Shown: positions 18,210-28,274, numbered from the stretch's first letter. The stretch is DNA of 64,000 nt from Actinomyces vulturis (GCF_001687305.1 NZ_LZRK01000003.1:124001-188000), one strand, 5' to 3'. Made by a program: numbers and translations. Notes: generated by a model not told the origin, from the letters alone.

Positions 18210-19435
18210 GCTTGTGCCCCCAGCAGTTGCGGAAGGTCAAATCCTGCTCGCTCGAATTGCTCAACATTGGAAGGCATTCCTGATCCGCGAACAAGATTGT
18301 CGTGATGATCACGATAAAACACATCCGTCATTTCAATAATTCCGTGATCTACACGTCCACCGACGGCAGCTATTTCTTGGACTTGCCGATGGCCACGGCT
18401 GTTCTTTCCAAGAAACACCACTAGGTCAATGCAGTTCGCAACAGTAGGAAGCACAAAATCAGATGAGACGTTTTCACCAGCCAGGAGCGGAAGAGTACAC
18501 AGTTTCATCAATGCTTCTCGTGCTGAATTAGCGTGAATAGTGGACATGGACGGCAAGCCAGAATTCATAGCAATAAGCAAATCGAGACTCTCCGCTCCAC
18601 GAACTTCACCGATGATGAGACGGTCAGGGCGCATTCGTAGAGACTCAACAATGAGATGACGCAATGTAATGGCGCCGCTTCCTTCGATATTGGCGTTACG
18701 AGTCTGAAGCGCCACGCAATCGCGATGACGTAAAGACAGTTCAAAGACTTCTTCACAAGTAATGACGCGTTCGTGAGGTGGGATCGCCCCGGCTAATGCT
18801 CTAACAAGAGTTGTTTTGCCTGCTTGAGTGGCGCCTGAGACGAGGATATTAAGTCCACTGTGAACCGCGGCGTCGAGAAAACGTGATGCGTGATCGGTCA
18901 TTGAACCGCGCTGCACCAGATGGTGAGTTTTTGTTGCTCGGGCAACGTGTTTACGGATGTTAATGGACCAGTGCTGCTGAGTGAGGGGCGGAATGACCAC
19001 ATGGAGGCGCTGTCCACCGGGAAGTTGGGCATCAACAAAGGGAACGGAAAGATCAAGTCGCCGTCCGGAAGCCCGGAGCATACGTTCGACAAGGATTTCG
19101 ACTTCCTCTGCTGTCAGCATGGTGGTGGTAAGTTCAGGGTGGCCACCTCGTGCGATAAATACCTTGTCAGGTGCGTTAACCCAGATTTCCTCAATACTGT
19201 CATCCATCATGTAGGGTTCAAGTTTTCCCAAACCTGCAAGTGAATCGATAAGGAAAGTGACAGCGTGGTCAGGGTCATTCAGTGGTGGAACAAGGCCCGC
19301 GTCGGAACGGGCGAGATAGTCGTTAATTGCCTCGTGGACGAGTCCATGAAGTGCATCGGGGTCCGCCGTGGGATGGATGTCTCGTTGTCGAACAAGGTCA
19401 CGTACTTCGCTGTGCAGACGATCGAGTGCATCCAT
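18206..19435 (-). CDS. tadA: Tad secretion ATPase TadA (CpaF family)
   Basis: Hexameric ATPase that powers pilus assembly. 409 residues; Walker A is SGATQAGKTTLVRAL near residue 205, and the Asp-box and Walker B region RPDRLIIGEVRGAE and the His-box STIHANSARE are clear. The N-terminal part (IDSLAGLGKLEPYMMDDSI) is the CpaF domain. ATG 19435 has AAGGA five nucleotides upstream. First gene of the cluster; a TadZ/CpaE localisation ATPase, normally next to it, is not found here. Confidence 0.92.
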   Translation of the reverse strand: MDALDRLHSEVRDLVRQRDIHPTADPDALHGLVHEAINDYLARSDAGLVPPLNDPDHAVTFLIDSLAGLGKLEPYMMDDSIEEIWVNAPDKVFIARGGHPELTTTMLTAEEVEILVERMLRASGRRLDLSVPFVDAQLPGGQRLHVVIPPLTQQHWSINIRKHVARATKTHHLVQRGSMTDHASRFLDAAVHSGLNILVSGATQAGKTTLVRALAGAIPPHERVITCEEVFELSLRHRDCVALQTRNANIEGSGAITLRHLIVESLRMRPDRLIIGEVRGAESLDLLIAMNSGLPSMSTIHANSAREALMKLCTLPLLAGENVSSDFVLPTVANCIDLVVFLGKNSRGHRQVQEIAAVGGRVDHGIIEMTDVFYRDHHDNLVRGSGMPSNVEQFERAGFDLPQLLGAQA

Positions 19436-19669
19436 GATGGTCCTTGGGGATTTTTCTTCATCTGTGGCGATGATGAATAATGAAGGGAGGGGTTCTTAAC
19501 GACATCTTAGAGTTCTCTGATAGCGCGAATAAACCTTTTTCATAAACAGTGGATAACTCCTACAACTAACCACTAGCAACCATAGTGAAACATCACTAAA
19601 GCCTGCTGATAGATTTCCGTCGGGCGCGGGATATATGCATGTTTCTCTCTTCTCCCCTACGGTTATTCC

Positions 19670-20854
19670 ATGTCCTCTCGCCCCCGCACCGCCCTGTCCT
19701 TAGCAGCCTTGGCATGTGTTGCAGTTCCGGACCTTGAACCGACCCGCTTAGCACTTCCTCAAGAAACAACCGAGGACCTTCGCGTCACCGGTGTTATCGA
19801 TACGCGCGGACGCCACTGGGAAGTTCTTGAGCCCCTCAATGATGCCGCAGGGGCCACCCTAGAAGCCGAAAGTGAAGTGCTGCGCCGGATCGGTGAAGTA
19901 GTTGATGGAGGAACCCTCAGTTTTGACGTTCCTCGTCCCGCTGGCGCTGTGCGCTTAGACGAGTGCGGTCACGTTCAAGTTCGCTCCCACATCCCCGGAA
20001 GCCCCCTCAATTTGGAAGCGCTCCGTCCCGGCCCTGGCCTTGCCTCTGGTTTGGGTAAGGTCATTGGTCAGTGGCATGAACTGCCCACTACTGTGGTCAC
20101 GGGCGCAGGTATGCCTTCTTACGATTCCCAGCAGGTTCGTGACCGCTGGACTCATATGCTTGATGAAGCCGAAGAATCTGGCTTAGTGCGTGCTGAACTC
20201 ATGTATCGCTGGCGTTCTGCAATTGCTCAAGAACCTTTGTGGCGTTTTAAAGCTGTGGTAGTTCATGGTGATTTAGCTGAGGACAATGTGCTGGTTGCCG
20301 GCGGGGCGGTCACCGCAATTCGTTCACTCGGCGCTATCCATGTGGGTGACCCTGCCGAGGATTTGGCATGGTTATATGCCTCAGCCCCCTTCGAGTGTCT
20401 CGATGATATTGAGGCAGCCTACGAGCAGGCTCGTACTGAGGGAATTGACCTGCATATTCGTGAACGAGCTGATCTCATTACGGAATTTAACTTGGTGCGT
20501 TGGCTAATTCATGGTGTGCGCATTGATGATCAAAACATTATCGATGATGCTTTGGGGATGCTGGAGGACTTGTATGAACAGGTTGCCGATGAGGAACCGA
20601 TAGCGATGCCACCACACGTAGCGTTGGTCACTGAGACATCGGCTAGTGACGACGCCGAATCGTCTTTATTATCATCGCCTCTATCGCAGAAGTCTTCTGA
20701 AAACACTGACGATGCGGATGATTCTTTTGCTTCGGACTACCGTGCCGAGCGGATGCGCTCCGCTCATGATGCTAGTGGTGACACGTCAACGGTGGTCATG
20801 AGTGTCATCGACGATGTGGATGATGACGATATTTCCACTGATCCGTATCTCTAA
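19670..20854 (+). CDS. Aminoglycoside-phosphotransferase-fold protein, probable pseudokinase
   Basis: 394 residues. The kinase-like core contains VVHGDLAEDNVLV (His199-Asn206) and VGDPAEDLAWLY, typical of the APH/choline-kinase fold that is often encoded beside UvrD-type helicases in actinobacteria. However, the metal-binding Asp expected after VTAI (usually I-D-W/F-G) is Ser219 in AIRSLGA, and the nucleotide-binding basic residue near 50 reads EVLEP. These changes suggest a loss of kinase activity. The last 90 residues are acidic and Ser-rich and probably disordered. It is divergent from tadA and converges on adnB. Role unknown. Confidence 0.7.
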   Translation: MSSRPRTALSLAALACVAVPDLEPTRLALPQETTEDLRVTGVIDTRGRHWEVLEPLNDAAGATLEAESEVLRRIGEVVDGGTLSFDVPRPAGAVRLDECGHVQVRSHIPGSPLNLEALRPGPGLASGLGKVIGQWHELPTTVVTGAGMPSYDSQQVRDRWTHMLDEAEESGLVRAELMYRWRSAIAQEPLWRFKAVVVHGDLAEDNVLVAGGAVTAIRSLGAIHVGDPAEDLAWLYASAPFECLDDIEAAYEQARTEGIDLHIRERADLITEFNLVRWLIHGVRIDDQNIIDDALGMLEDLYEQVADEEPIAMPPHVALVTETSASDDAESSLLSSPLSQKSSENTDDADDSFASDYRAERMRSAHDASGDTSTVVMSVIDDVDDDDISTDPYL

Positions 20855-20948
20855 CACTTTGACATTGACGGCAGGGGTGCCATGACTGCATGTCATGTCG
20901 CCCCCCATCCTCATCGTCGCGCTCACGGCAGTACAGCAAGAATCTTCA

Positions 20949-23900
20949 CTAGTTCACTGATGATTCATCCAGGGTGGAAGCGCGAAGAATCTCAGGAAGA
21001 CTCTCAATTGGCTGGAGTTGATCGGGCGGAAGTTTCGCAATGATGGCCGGATCATCTGGGTCCTTGTCTACATAAATGTAGGCGGCAGTAATCTCAGCCG
21101 GATCAATGTCTTCACTCGTTGCCCAAGCGTGAACGTAGAGGCTAAGTTGATCGACAGAAACAGGACGTTTTCCGGTTTTCCAGTCAATGATGTACCAGCG
21201 TCCATCACAATCGCTAAAGACCGCATCGATACGACAGCGAATAATCACGTCTCCAATTCGAAGATCGCGATCGACTTCGGCGTATCTCAATGTGAGATTT
21301 GAAAGATAGTCTAATGACTCCACGGTGGTAAACCACTTCGTGAGCAGTTCACGCTCCTTCGGTGCCAATCCATCATCAATGCCTGCATCAACCATCGAGA
21401 GTAACTCGCTTTGCCCGCGGAGACGTTCAGCAATGGCTTCGTGGAAAATGGTGCCCAAGCGAGCTTCTTTTTTCGGGGGCTGTGGCATGGGGCGGCGCAA
21501 TGTCAGCGCATAGTCATCTGGAGTTTGTGCAAGTTTCTCAATGCTCGTTGCAGGCATATGAGCAGGTACGCGCACGCTAGGACCCTCGTTAGTCATGCGT
21601 TCATGACGAATAAGCATATCAATGGTTGCGGCCCGCTCAGCCGCCTCGTCACTTGACCACCTGGGAAGAGTTGTCATGGATGCTTGAGCGTCACGAACCG
21701 CTTGTACAGCTCGTTGACGGGCCTCGGACAGCACCGGGTTTTCTCTTTGTCCGACGGTTGGCCAAGTATAACTCTCTGAATGATCCAAAGCACAGTTCGT
21801 AGCGTTGGGTGGAAAAGTATCAACCCCCCATCCGGCATCACGGACCCCCTCGCAGCCACGAATCTGTCGGAGGAATCGTGAGATGGGCTTAGGCTTTGTT
21901 GATTGTCCAGTGAAGTAACTACCACTGACGAAAAGCGCATGCTGAGCTCGAGTAAATGCTACGTAGGCAAGTCGGCGTTCTTCGGCAATGATGTACTCGC
22001 CAAGAGCAAGTCGATATTCGTCAAGACAGTCAGAGAAGTCTTCTTTGGATGTGGCCGAGGTGCACTGAAGAACGGAGCAAGGTGGAAGAACATCCACGTC
22101 AGCTCGAAGAGGATGAGGGAATTCGTTTTTGGTTAACCATCCTGAGTCACCCACAGGCTTGCTGGGGTCGTCCATATCAGGCTCAGCCGCGTAATGAGGA
22201 AATTGTTTTTCGGTCATTCCTGGCACAGCAACGACTTCCCATTCCAGCCCTTTCGCTGCATGGACGGTGAGGATATGGACTACACCGCGCGGAGCAACGG
22301 TCTGTGGAATAGAGAGGCCCCCTTCTCTTTCTTTTGCCGCTTCGAGCCAGGAAAGAAATTCCCTCAATGTTGCTTCAGGGAGGTCCCGAATAAACTGTGC
22401 GGCGACTTGATGAAAAGAGCGAAGAGCAATGTGATCCCCAGCGTGAGTGGAATTCACGGAAGCCTCAATATCAAGATTGAGGGCACGCTCGGCAATGTGA
22501 GTAATTCGCGGCAAAGGAAGACTCATGGATTGGCGAATCGTCGTGATTTGGCGGTGAATACGCCTGCAGATGCGAGCACCGCGATCACTGAGACTCTCAC
22601 GCAGAATAGTCAAGGCGCGACGTTCATGGGCAGAAAGCAAGTGCGCCTGCGCAATCCGTTCATTTCCGTCTTTGTTTTCTAAATCCCTCACGTCAAGATA
22701 ACGACAAAGTTCTACCGCGTCAGAGAGCACAGGAGTTTCTCGAATTCCTTGTTTCCCCGTGGTGTCCTCGACACGGTAGGCCAGTGCTCGTGCTGCAGCA
22801 TAGAGGCTACGAATATCGCTAGCGCCGAGTCCTGCTCGGTCGAGCAGCGCCATCAGGCACACACCTTCTTCAGGATTAACAGCCACGTGAAGGGCATCGA
22901 CAAGATGGTGAACGATGGGTGTAGTGAGCAGGCCATTTCCTGCCACAACAACAGAGTCAATTCCTTGTGCTGTCAGCGCCTTTTGAATTGGATCGAACTG
23001 TTTGTTAGTACGGCAAAGGACAGCCATCGAACGCCCCGGAGCACTGTGCTGCTTCATGAAGCGTGCTACCGCTTCGGCTTCATCTTGCGCATCGATGAAA
23101 GTATCTGTCAGGACGATTCCGGCAGGCATATCTTCGCCGGTAATGACGCTACGAGTCTGAAGCTCGGGGACGGCAATACCGTCATTATTATCTCTCAGAG
23201 GTTTCGATACTGCGTTTGCTACGTCAAGGATGAGGGCATCGTTTCGCCACGAGGTAGAGAGGTTGAGAACGTCGCGAGGTTGTTCTTGATGTGTGAATGC
23301 AGCATGGAACCCGTTCAGCGCGCCGGCACTTGCTCCACGCCATCCGTAAATTGCTTGGTTGGGATCTCCAACGGCTGTCACGCCCATTCCAGAAAAGAGG
23401 GTGGCAAGCATTTTAATCTGTGCAATTGACGTGTCTTGAAACTCATCCAAGACGATTGCCTTGTAAGTAGAGGCCATATCGCGACACACGCTGTAAGTAG
23501 AGGCCATATCGCGACACACGCTGGGCTCACTGCTCACAATCTTGTAGGCAAAGGCCACTTGATCGCCATAGTCCATGAGGGAATGCGCACGCTTGTAGTT
23601 CACGTATGCCTCAACAAGACCAAGGAGAGATTCACGAGCCACGTTCTTCTCCAGGAATGGGACGGTTTTCCCCTTCCTGCCAGGAATGCGAACGAGTTCT
23701 TCGAAAATGCTAGTGAGATCTGCTAGGCCAAGACGAGCATCCTCAATGCTCAGAAGATTCTCTTGGAGTTTTCCCGCCAGCGCCAAGGCATTATCAGCAA
23801 CGGCAGCAACACTCTTAAAACCGCTGATGTTCTTTTCATAACCTTCCACCAGTTCTGTCATGATTTGCCACGCTCGTGCTTCAGTGACAAGTGTGGTGTC

Positions 23901-24296
23901 CGGGTCCATACCTAGCCGTAGACCGTAATCACGAACGATCATGCCGGCGAAAGAATTGTAGGTAGCAATATGTGGCTGCCCCGTATCCTCGGGAAGATCA
24001 ATGAGTCCGTGAGAGGCACATGAATCGATGCTCAGTGCTACACGATGGTCAAGTTCTGCCGTTGCCTTAGTGGTGAAAGTCAGGCCGAGTACTTCGTCGG
24101 GGCGGACCTGACCGGTAGCTATGAGGTAGATGATGCGTTGAGTCATCGTAGCTGTTTTACCGCTTCCTGCACCGGCCACAACGAGCAACGGGGAAAGAGG
24201 ATATTCAATGATGCGCTGTTGTTGCTGTGTTGGACTCATACCTCCAAGGAGTTCAGCCATGTGTGCACTCGAGCGAATGATCTTCGAATCCGTCAT
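20949..24296 (-). CDS. adnB: AdnB-like helicase-nuclease subunit
   Basis: ATP-dependent 3'-5' DNA translocase and nuclease of the AdnAB end-resection machine, the actinobacterial counterpart of RecBCD/AddAB. 1115 residues. Motor: Walker A AGAGSGKT (41-48), Walker B VLDEFQD (282-288), later motifs VLTVHAAKGLEWEVVAVPG and AYVAFTRAQHALF. Nuclease: GTIFHEAIAERL, the Asp/Lys site RIDAVF and IIDWKTGK, then QLSLYVHAWA. An in-frame 30-bp tandem duplication doubles residues SVCRDMASTY just before Walker B. It overlaps adnA by 4 nt. The choice of AdnB over a generic UvrD rests on the RecB-like nuclease and the pairing. Confidence 0.88.
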   Translation of the reverse strand: MTDSKIIRSSAHMAELLGGMSPTQQQQRIIEYPLSPLLVVAGAGSGKTATMTQRIIYLIATGQVRPDEVLGLTFTTKATAELDHRVALSIDSCASHGLIDLPEDTGQPHIATYNSFAGMIVRDYGLRLGMDPDTTLVTEARAWQIMTELVEGYEKNISGFKSVAAVADNALALAGKLQENLLSIEDARLGLADLTSIFEELVRIPGRKGKTVPFLEKNVARESLLGLVEAYVNYKRAHSLMDYGDQVAFAYKIVSSEPSVCRDMASTYSVCRDMASTYKAIVLDEFQDTSIAQIKMLATLFSGMGVTAVGDPNQAIYGWRGASAGALNGFHAAFTHQEQPRDVLNLSTSWRNDALILDVANAVSKPLRDNNDGIAVPELQTRSVITGEDMPAGIVLTDTFIDAQDEAEAVARFMKQHSAPGRSMAVLCRTNKQFDPIQKALTAQGIDSVVVAGNGLLTTPIVHHLVDALHVAVNPEEGVCLMALLDRAGLGASDIRSLYAAARALAYRVEDTTGKQGIRETPVLSDAVELCRYLDVRDLENKDGNERIAQAHLLSAHERRALTILRESLSDRGARICRRIHRQITTIRQSMSLPLPRITHIAERALNLDIEASVNSTHAGDHIALRSFHQVAAQFIRDLPEATLREFLSWLEAAKEREGGLSIPQTVAPRGVVHILTVHAAKGLEWEVVAVPGMTEKQFPHYAAEPDMDDPSKPVGDSGWLTKNEFPHPLRADVDVLPPCSVLQCTSATSKEDFSDCLDEYRLALGEYIIAEERRLAYVAFTRAQHALFVSGSYFTGQSTKPKPISRFLRQIRGCEGVRDAGWGVDTFPPNATNCALDHSESYTWPTVGQRENPVLSEARQRAVQAVRDAQASMTTLPRWSSDEAAERAATIDMLIRHERMTNEGPSVRVPAHMPATSIEKLAQTPDDYALTLRRPMPQPPKKEARLGTIFHEAIAERLRGQSELLSMVDAGIDDGLAPKERELLTKWFTTVESLDYLSNLTLRYAEVDRDLRIGDVIIRCRIDAVFSDCDGRWYIIDWKTGKRPVSVDQLSLYVHAWATSEDIDPAEITAAYIYVDKDPDDPAIIAKLPPDQLQPIESLPEILRASTLDESSVN
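23462..23521. repeat. Perfect 30-bp tandem duplication inside adnB
   Basis: Two identical adjacent 30-nt units, 23462-23491 and 23492-23521, within the adnB coding sequence. The frame is kept and ten residues (259-268) are repeated as 269-278, directly upstream of the Walker B aspartate (Asp284). The next two bases also match. No other copy was noticed in the window. Confidence 0.98.
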
Positions 24297-27200
24297 GACA
24301 GGCTCCCGGAGTTTTTGACGTTAACAGGACACAGGTGGGACACAGGGCAGTAGGAACATGCGCCACTAGGACGAGCATCAAAGGTAGGGCCTAGACAGTC
24401 GTAAGCGGCTTCGGTCAAAGCGATGTAATCCCAAGCCCCCGATTCTGGCAAGGGGCTGTCAGCAATAGATCCGCTTGCCGGAACAACTTTGAGTTTTTGT
24501 GTGTCCGACCCGAGCATGATCAGGCATGAACTAGCCACATCCGCTGGTTCACTATTAGTGGCCATAGCCAGACGATAAGCAGCTAACTGGGCATTGAAGA
24601 CACCTTTATTCACGTGGGTTTTCACCGCTTTGCCGTTCTTTAGATGAGTCTCGGCTTCCTGTTCTAGTGCTTCAGCATCGAGCGGAGGAAGGACACTCTC
24701 ATCGAAGGGAGAAGCGGGACCATCGAAATGTTCGTGAGCGCGGGTGATGATGCTGGTGATATCAAGGTCATCCGGGACGTGTTTACCTGATTTCCAATCG
24801 ACCATACGCACTCCCCCACCTTTGAGATGTTCGAGGCGGTCAATTCGTCCGCGAATCTGAACGGTGAGTTCTTCTTGCGGATTGTTCAGGCGAGGAACAG
24901 TGATAGTGGAAGAAATCGGAACTTCGACTTCTACTCGCTCAACTACTTGGTCGCGTTCATTGAGGTATTCATTAATGAACTCGACCATGCGTTCTAAACG
25001 CTCTTTTTCGGTCCGACCGATCCAGGTCTCTTGGTCAAGATCATCGACAATCAATTCATGAGCATGCTCACGCAATGCTTCATCTCGCAGGCCCATCTTC
25101 TCTGCGTCTTCAGCAATCTGGTGAATCATTGTTCCAGTTGTTTGCGCTTGACTGGCACCGTTGTCAGCACCGTGTCGCGTAAGGAACCAGCGCAGTGGAC
25201 ATTGTGAGATGCCTTCAAGATCCGAGGGACGCAGCGGTATAAATTGGTTGTTATCGAAAATCGGAGCCGTTGAGGTGACCTCAACGGGTTCATTCCATTG
25301 ATCCGGATCAGCCTGATCGACTCCTTGTGATGCCATGTATGCCAGGAGTGCAGCTGCTTCCCGAGCAGACTCTTGCTGTTCATCGGCCACCTCATCGTAA
25401 GCACTCTGAAGAAGAGTGCGACGTAAACGAGCAACCATTCCTCGGGTGCTGAACTCATCAATGGCAGGTGTGATGATGAGTTCATTGTCCTTTCGACAAG
25501 AAATTCCTGCAGCATCGGCGATTTCCCAAAAGAACGTTGAGGGAGCATCATCTTGTGCCACGCTGCATGTCACCATGAGGCGACGAGTCGCCCGAGAGAG
25601 AGCCACGACAAGCATGCGCCGCTCATCATGGCGAATACTCTGACGCCGTTGATGAATGTCATGGGTCCACCATTGTGCCCAGTCACCGTTGTCAGGCCCC
25701 TCCCCTAGGGCTCGACGTTCAATGAGATCGGCTCGCGTAAGGGTAGAACGCAATGTGTCGTTTGGCCACACGTTGGCGTTCAGCCGGCACACAGCAACAA
25801 CGTCCCAATGATGCCCTGCCGCTTGTGCAGGAGTGAGAACAGAAATACCTTCGGGACGTTGTCCGATACGAGCAATAGAATCTGAGGGAATCGTTTCTTC
25901 ATTCAGTTCAAAGAAGAATGATTGTGCCGGGGCCCCGGGATGACGAGCAGTCCACACTTCTGCCCGTTTGAACAGCGCAGTTACTACATCAATGTGATGG
26001 TCGGCATCAATCACCATATCCGGGGTAATAGACGGATCATTACTGACGATGACACTGCGGTAGTACTCACCGATTCCGGAAGCTTCCCACAGTCGCCAGA
26101 GCAGTTCTTCTGCATTGATCCGTCCAGCTCGGTGACCATCGTGTTGTTGTGCTTGGTCTTCACGGTATAGCGCACGTGCTTCATCGTAGATGCTACGTGC
26201 ACGAATCAGTGCAGTAGACAGTGCATCTCTTGAGTTAGCAATGGTGGCGTCGAGAAGGTCGCGATCATTAGCGTCCGTAAAAACGTGGGCAAGAAGTTGA
26301 GCGGGCGCATAGAGACGAGCCTTATGTTCCTCTGTGCACTGGGAACGAATTCTACGGCTAATTGTGCGCAAATCATTCGTATGCAGACCTACCAGAGGAC
26401 TGGTTAATAATTCCTCAACTGCTTCTTCATGACCTTGGACAAGCCTTCCCTCAAGGACGTGCCCGGCAAGAGCAATCAATGCATTGCTTAACGCCTCATG
26501 GCGGAAAAGAACAGCAGGTGTCTGAGGAGCAAGTGGAAGACCTCGGCGCAGTAGCCCTTGGCGAACCTCATTAACAATCGTCATGGAGCGCGCGATGACA
26601 GCCATACGCGAATAGGGCGTGGAATGCTCAGCATGTTCAGAAATCATCATGCGAGCGATGTGCGCAATTTCTTGCTCAATATGGTCGGTAATGAATACAT
26701 CCACACCATCTGCGGAACGGTTCTCGGCCCCGATCTCAAGACGCGTAATGGGTTGAGTGCCAAACTGCCCCATCAGGTCTTCATTAGCGCGCCGCGCATC
26801 GAGGCTACCTTCAACAGGAAGGCGTTGACATTGATTGGCAACAATGCGATCAATACGGGCCTCACCGCTCAAAAAAATCGGGAGAGCAAACGTTTTAGCG
26901 GCCAATTGCGGATGAGTAGCTAAAGCCTGAAGAATCCCCGGCCATGCTCCCCGGAATCCCTCAACAGTCTGGTCAGGATTTCCTATGGCAATGATCTGTG
27001 TTGACGAGCCATCACTACGTGGTGCGCTCAGTGCAAGCACAAGATCGTAGACTGACGCGCTGCAATCGTGAGCATCATCAATGATGAGAACGTCAGGAAG
27101 CGAGGATGGAAACGTCTGAGTATCCAAAGCACTTGCCGTGCCGAGAAGGTGGCGCACATAGTCTGCGCAGCGGCGCACAACTCGTGGAGTATCAAGTAAA

Positions 27201-27835
27201 ACGGGGCCATGAGCAGAAGGTATGCACGCCTGTTTATCCCATTGCTCGAGCACTTCTGCGGTTGCTTGCCAAATCTCAATGGGCATTTCCTTACCCCAGC
27301 GGCGCACAGTATCAGCGTCTATTCCCCATTGACCACAAGTAGCGATGAACTGGCGAATATCACGACGCAGCACACTACTTGTCAGCGCATCAGGGTGAAG
27401 ACCTGGCCAAGAAATCGTGGGAATGATTTGCTCAAGGTTTGCCTCCTCTTGCGCGCCTGACATTAAACCAACCGCAGGGAAACGCTCCGGTTCTTGTTCT
27501 GTCAGTTCGCGAAGAATATCGAGACTTAATGCCACTGGCGTACGAACGCTCACGCCATGACTACTACCGGCTCCCACTTGTTCAAGCGCTGCACTAGCAC
27601 GATCACGGAGTTCTCCTGCTCGTGCACGCGTAGGAACAAGGAGAACAACTTTTTTTCCCCGACCTGATAACTCGGCATGCAGGCGTAACGCAAGGGTAGT
27701 TTTACCTGTCCGTACACCGCCTCGAATCACAGCATGCTTCCCCTGGTTAACCACCTCGATGACATGACGTTGAGTCTCAGTAGCCTCAGGCAACTGATAA
27801 CTCGGGAGGGGTGGAAGGAGAGTTAAGGCGTTCAT
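24293..27835 (-). CDS. adnA: AdnA-like helicase-nuclease subunit
   Basis: Partner of AdnB in DNA end resection. 1180 residues: N-terminal UvrD-like motor with Walker A GGVRTGKTT (39-47) and an altered Walker B LIIDDAHD; later motor motifs are weaker than in AdnB. The C-terminal nuclease has GTMIHQIAEDAE, RGRIDRLEH, MVDWKSGKHVP and QLAAYRLAMA. One Cys at the start of that domain (ISQCPLRWF) and Cys1160, Cys1163 and Cys1169 at the end fit an iron-sulfur nuclease of the AddB/Cas4 type. First gene of the adnA-adnB operon. No strong ribosome binding site precedes ATG 27835. Confidence 0.87.
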   Translation of the reverse strand: MNALTLLPPLPSYQLPEATETQRHVIEVVNQGKHAVIRGGVRTGKTTLALRLHAELSGRGKKVVLLVPTRARAGELRDRASAALEQVGAGSSHGVSVRTPVALSLDILRELTEQEPERFPAVGLMSGAQEEANLEQIIPTISWPGLHPDALTSSVLRRDIRQFIATCGQWGIDADTVRRWGKEMPIEIWQATAEVLEQWDKQACIPSAHGPVLLDTPRVVRRCADYVRHLLGTASALDTQTFPSSLPDVLIIDDAHDCSASVYDLVLALSAPRSDGSSTQIIAIGNPDQTVEGFRGAWPGILQALATHPQLAAKTFALPIFLSGEARIDRIVANQCQRLPVEGSLDARRANEDLMGQFGTQPITRLEIGAENRSADGVDVFITDHIEQEIAHIARMMISEHAEHSTPYSRMAVIARSMTIVNEVRQGLLRRGLPLAPQTPAVLFRHEALSNALIALAGHVLEGRLVQGHEEAVEELLTSPLVGLHTNDLRTISRRIRSQCTEEHKARLYAPAQLLAHVFTDANDRDLLDATIANSRDALSTALIRARSIYDEARALYREDQAQQHDGHRAGRINAEELLWRLWEASGIGEYYRSVIVSNDPSITPDMVIDADHHIDVVTALFKRAEVWTARHPGAPAQSFFFELNEETIPSDSIARIGQRPEGISVLTPAQAAGHHWDVVAVCRLNANVWPNDTLRSTLTRADLIERRALGEGPDNGDWAQWWTHDIHQRRQSIRHDERRMLVVALSRATRRLMVTCSVAQDDAPSTFFWEIADAAGISCRKDNELIITPAIDEFSTRGMVARLRRTLLQSAYDEVADEQQESAREAAALLAYMASQGVDQADPDQWNEPVEVTSTAPIFDNNQFIPLRPSDLEGISQCPLRWFLTRHGADNGASQAQTTGTMIHQIAEDAEKMGLRDEALREHAHELIVDDLDQETWIGRTEKERLERMVEFINEYLNERDQVVERVEVEVPISSTITVPRLNNPQEELTVQIRGRIDRLEHLKGGGVRMVDWKSGKHVPDDLDITSIITRAHEHFDGPASPFDESVLPPLDAEALEQEAETHLKNGKAVKTHVNKGVFNAQLAAYRLAMATNSEPADVASSCLIMLGSDTQKLKVVPASGSIADSPLPESGAWDYIALTEAAYDCLGPTFDARPSGACSYCPVSHLCPVNVKNSGSLS

Positions 27836-27978
27836 GAGTCCATTTCATCACCCACCGCTGATATTTACGCCTCGATTACCCTTCCATCACAGTGTTTTTC
27901 TCGCTCACGGCTGACGCATTGTGGAGTTGAGCAAGCCACGTTCTACACTTCAGGTATTTACCCGGCGAAAGGACCATC

Positions 27979-28194
27979 ATGAAGCTTGTCATTGGCATCA
28001 AGCACAGTTCCGATCAACTTGTTCTGGAAACCTCTATGAGCCAAGACGATATTCTCCATGAATTGGCTGCAGCTCAGGGTGGCCCTCTGGTCCTCAGCGA
28101 TGACAAGGGCCGTAAAGTTTTCGTCCCGGCGGATTCATTAGCTTACGTTGAAATGGGTGCTACTGAGCAGCGTCGCGTCGGTTTCGGCATCTGA
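27979..28194 (+). CDS. DUF3107 family protein
   Basis: 71 residues, start ATG 27979 with AAAGGA upstream. It matches the small actinobacterial DUF3107 family (Mycobacterium tuberculosis TB9.4, Rv3208A): an N-terminal KLVIGIKHSSDQLVLE strand-rich half and the conserved end VEMGATEQRRVGFG. Function is not known. Its position next to the ferritin-like and RhlE genes is conserved in actinobacteria such as M. tuberculosis (Rv3208A-Rv3210c-Rv3211). Confidence 0.9.
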   Translation: MKLVIGIKHSSDQLVLETSMSQDDILHELAAAQGGPLVLSDDKGRKVFVPADSLAYVEMGATEQRRVGFGI

Positions 28195-28237
28195 CCCTAT
28201 TAACAGTCTGATCTCGCTACGGACATGTTTTCTTCAT

Positions 28238-28274
28238 AGTGGAGGGCCACACCACCTTGGTGGGGCCCTCCACT
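28238..28274. terminator. Bidirectional hairpin after the DUF3107 gene
   Basis: A 16-bp inverted repeat with one mismatch (28238-28253 and 28259-28274), loop 5 nt, lies between the DUF3107 gene and the converging ferritin-like gene. No strong T run. Confidence 0.75.

Noticed and set aside
19548-19556. DnaA-box-like TTATCCACT (minus strand)
   Set aside because: Only one copy, without dnaA, dnaN or an AT-rich unwinding element nearby; not an origin.
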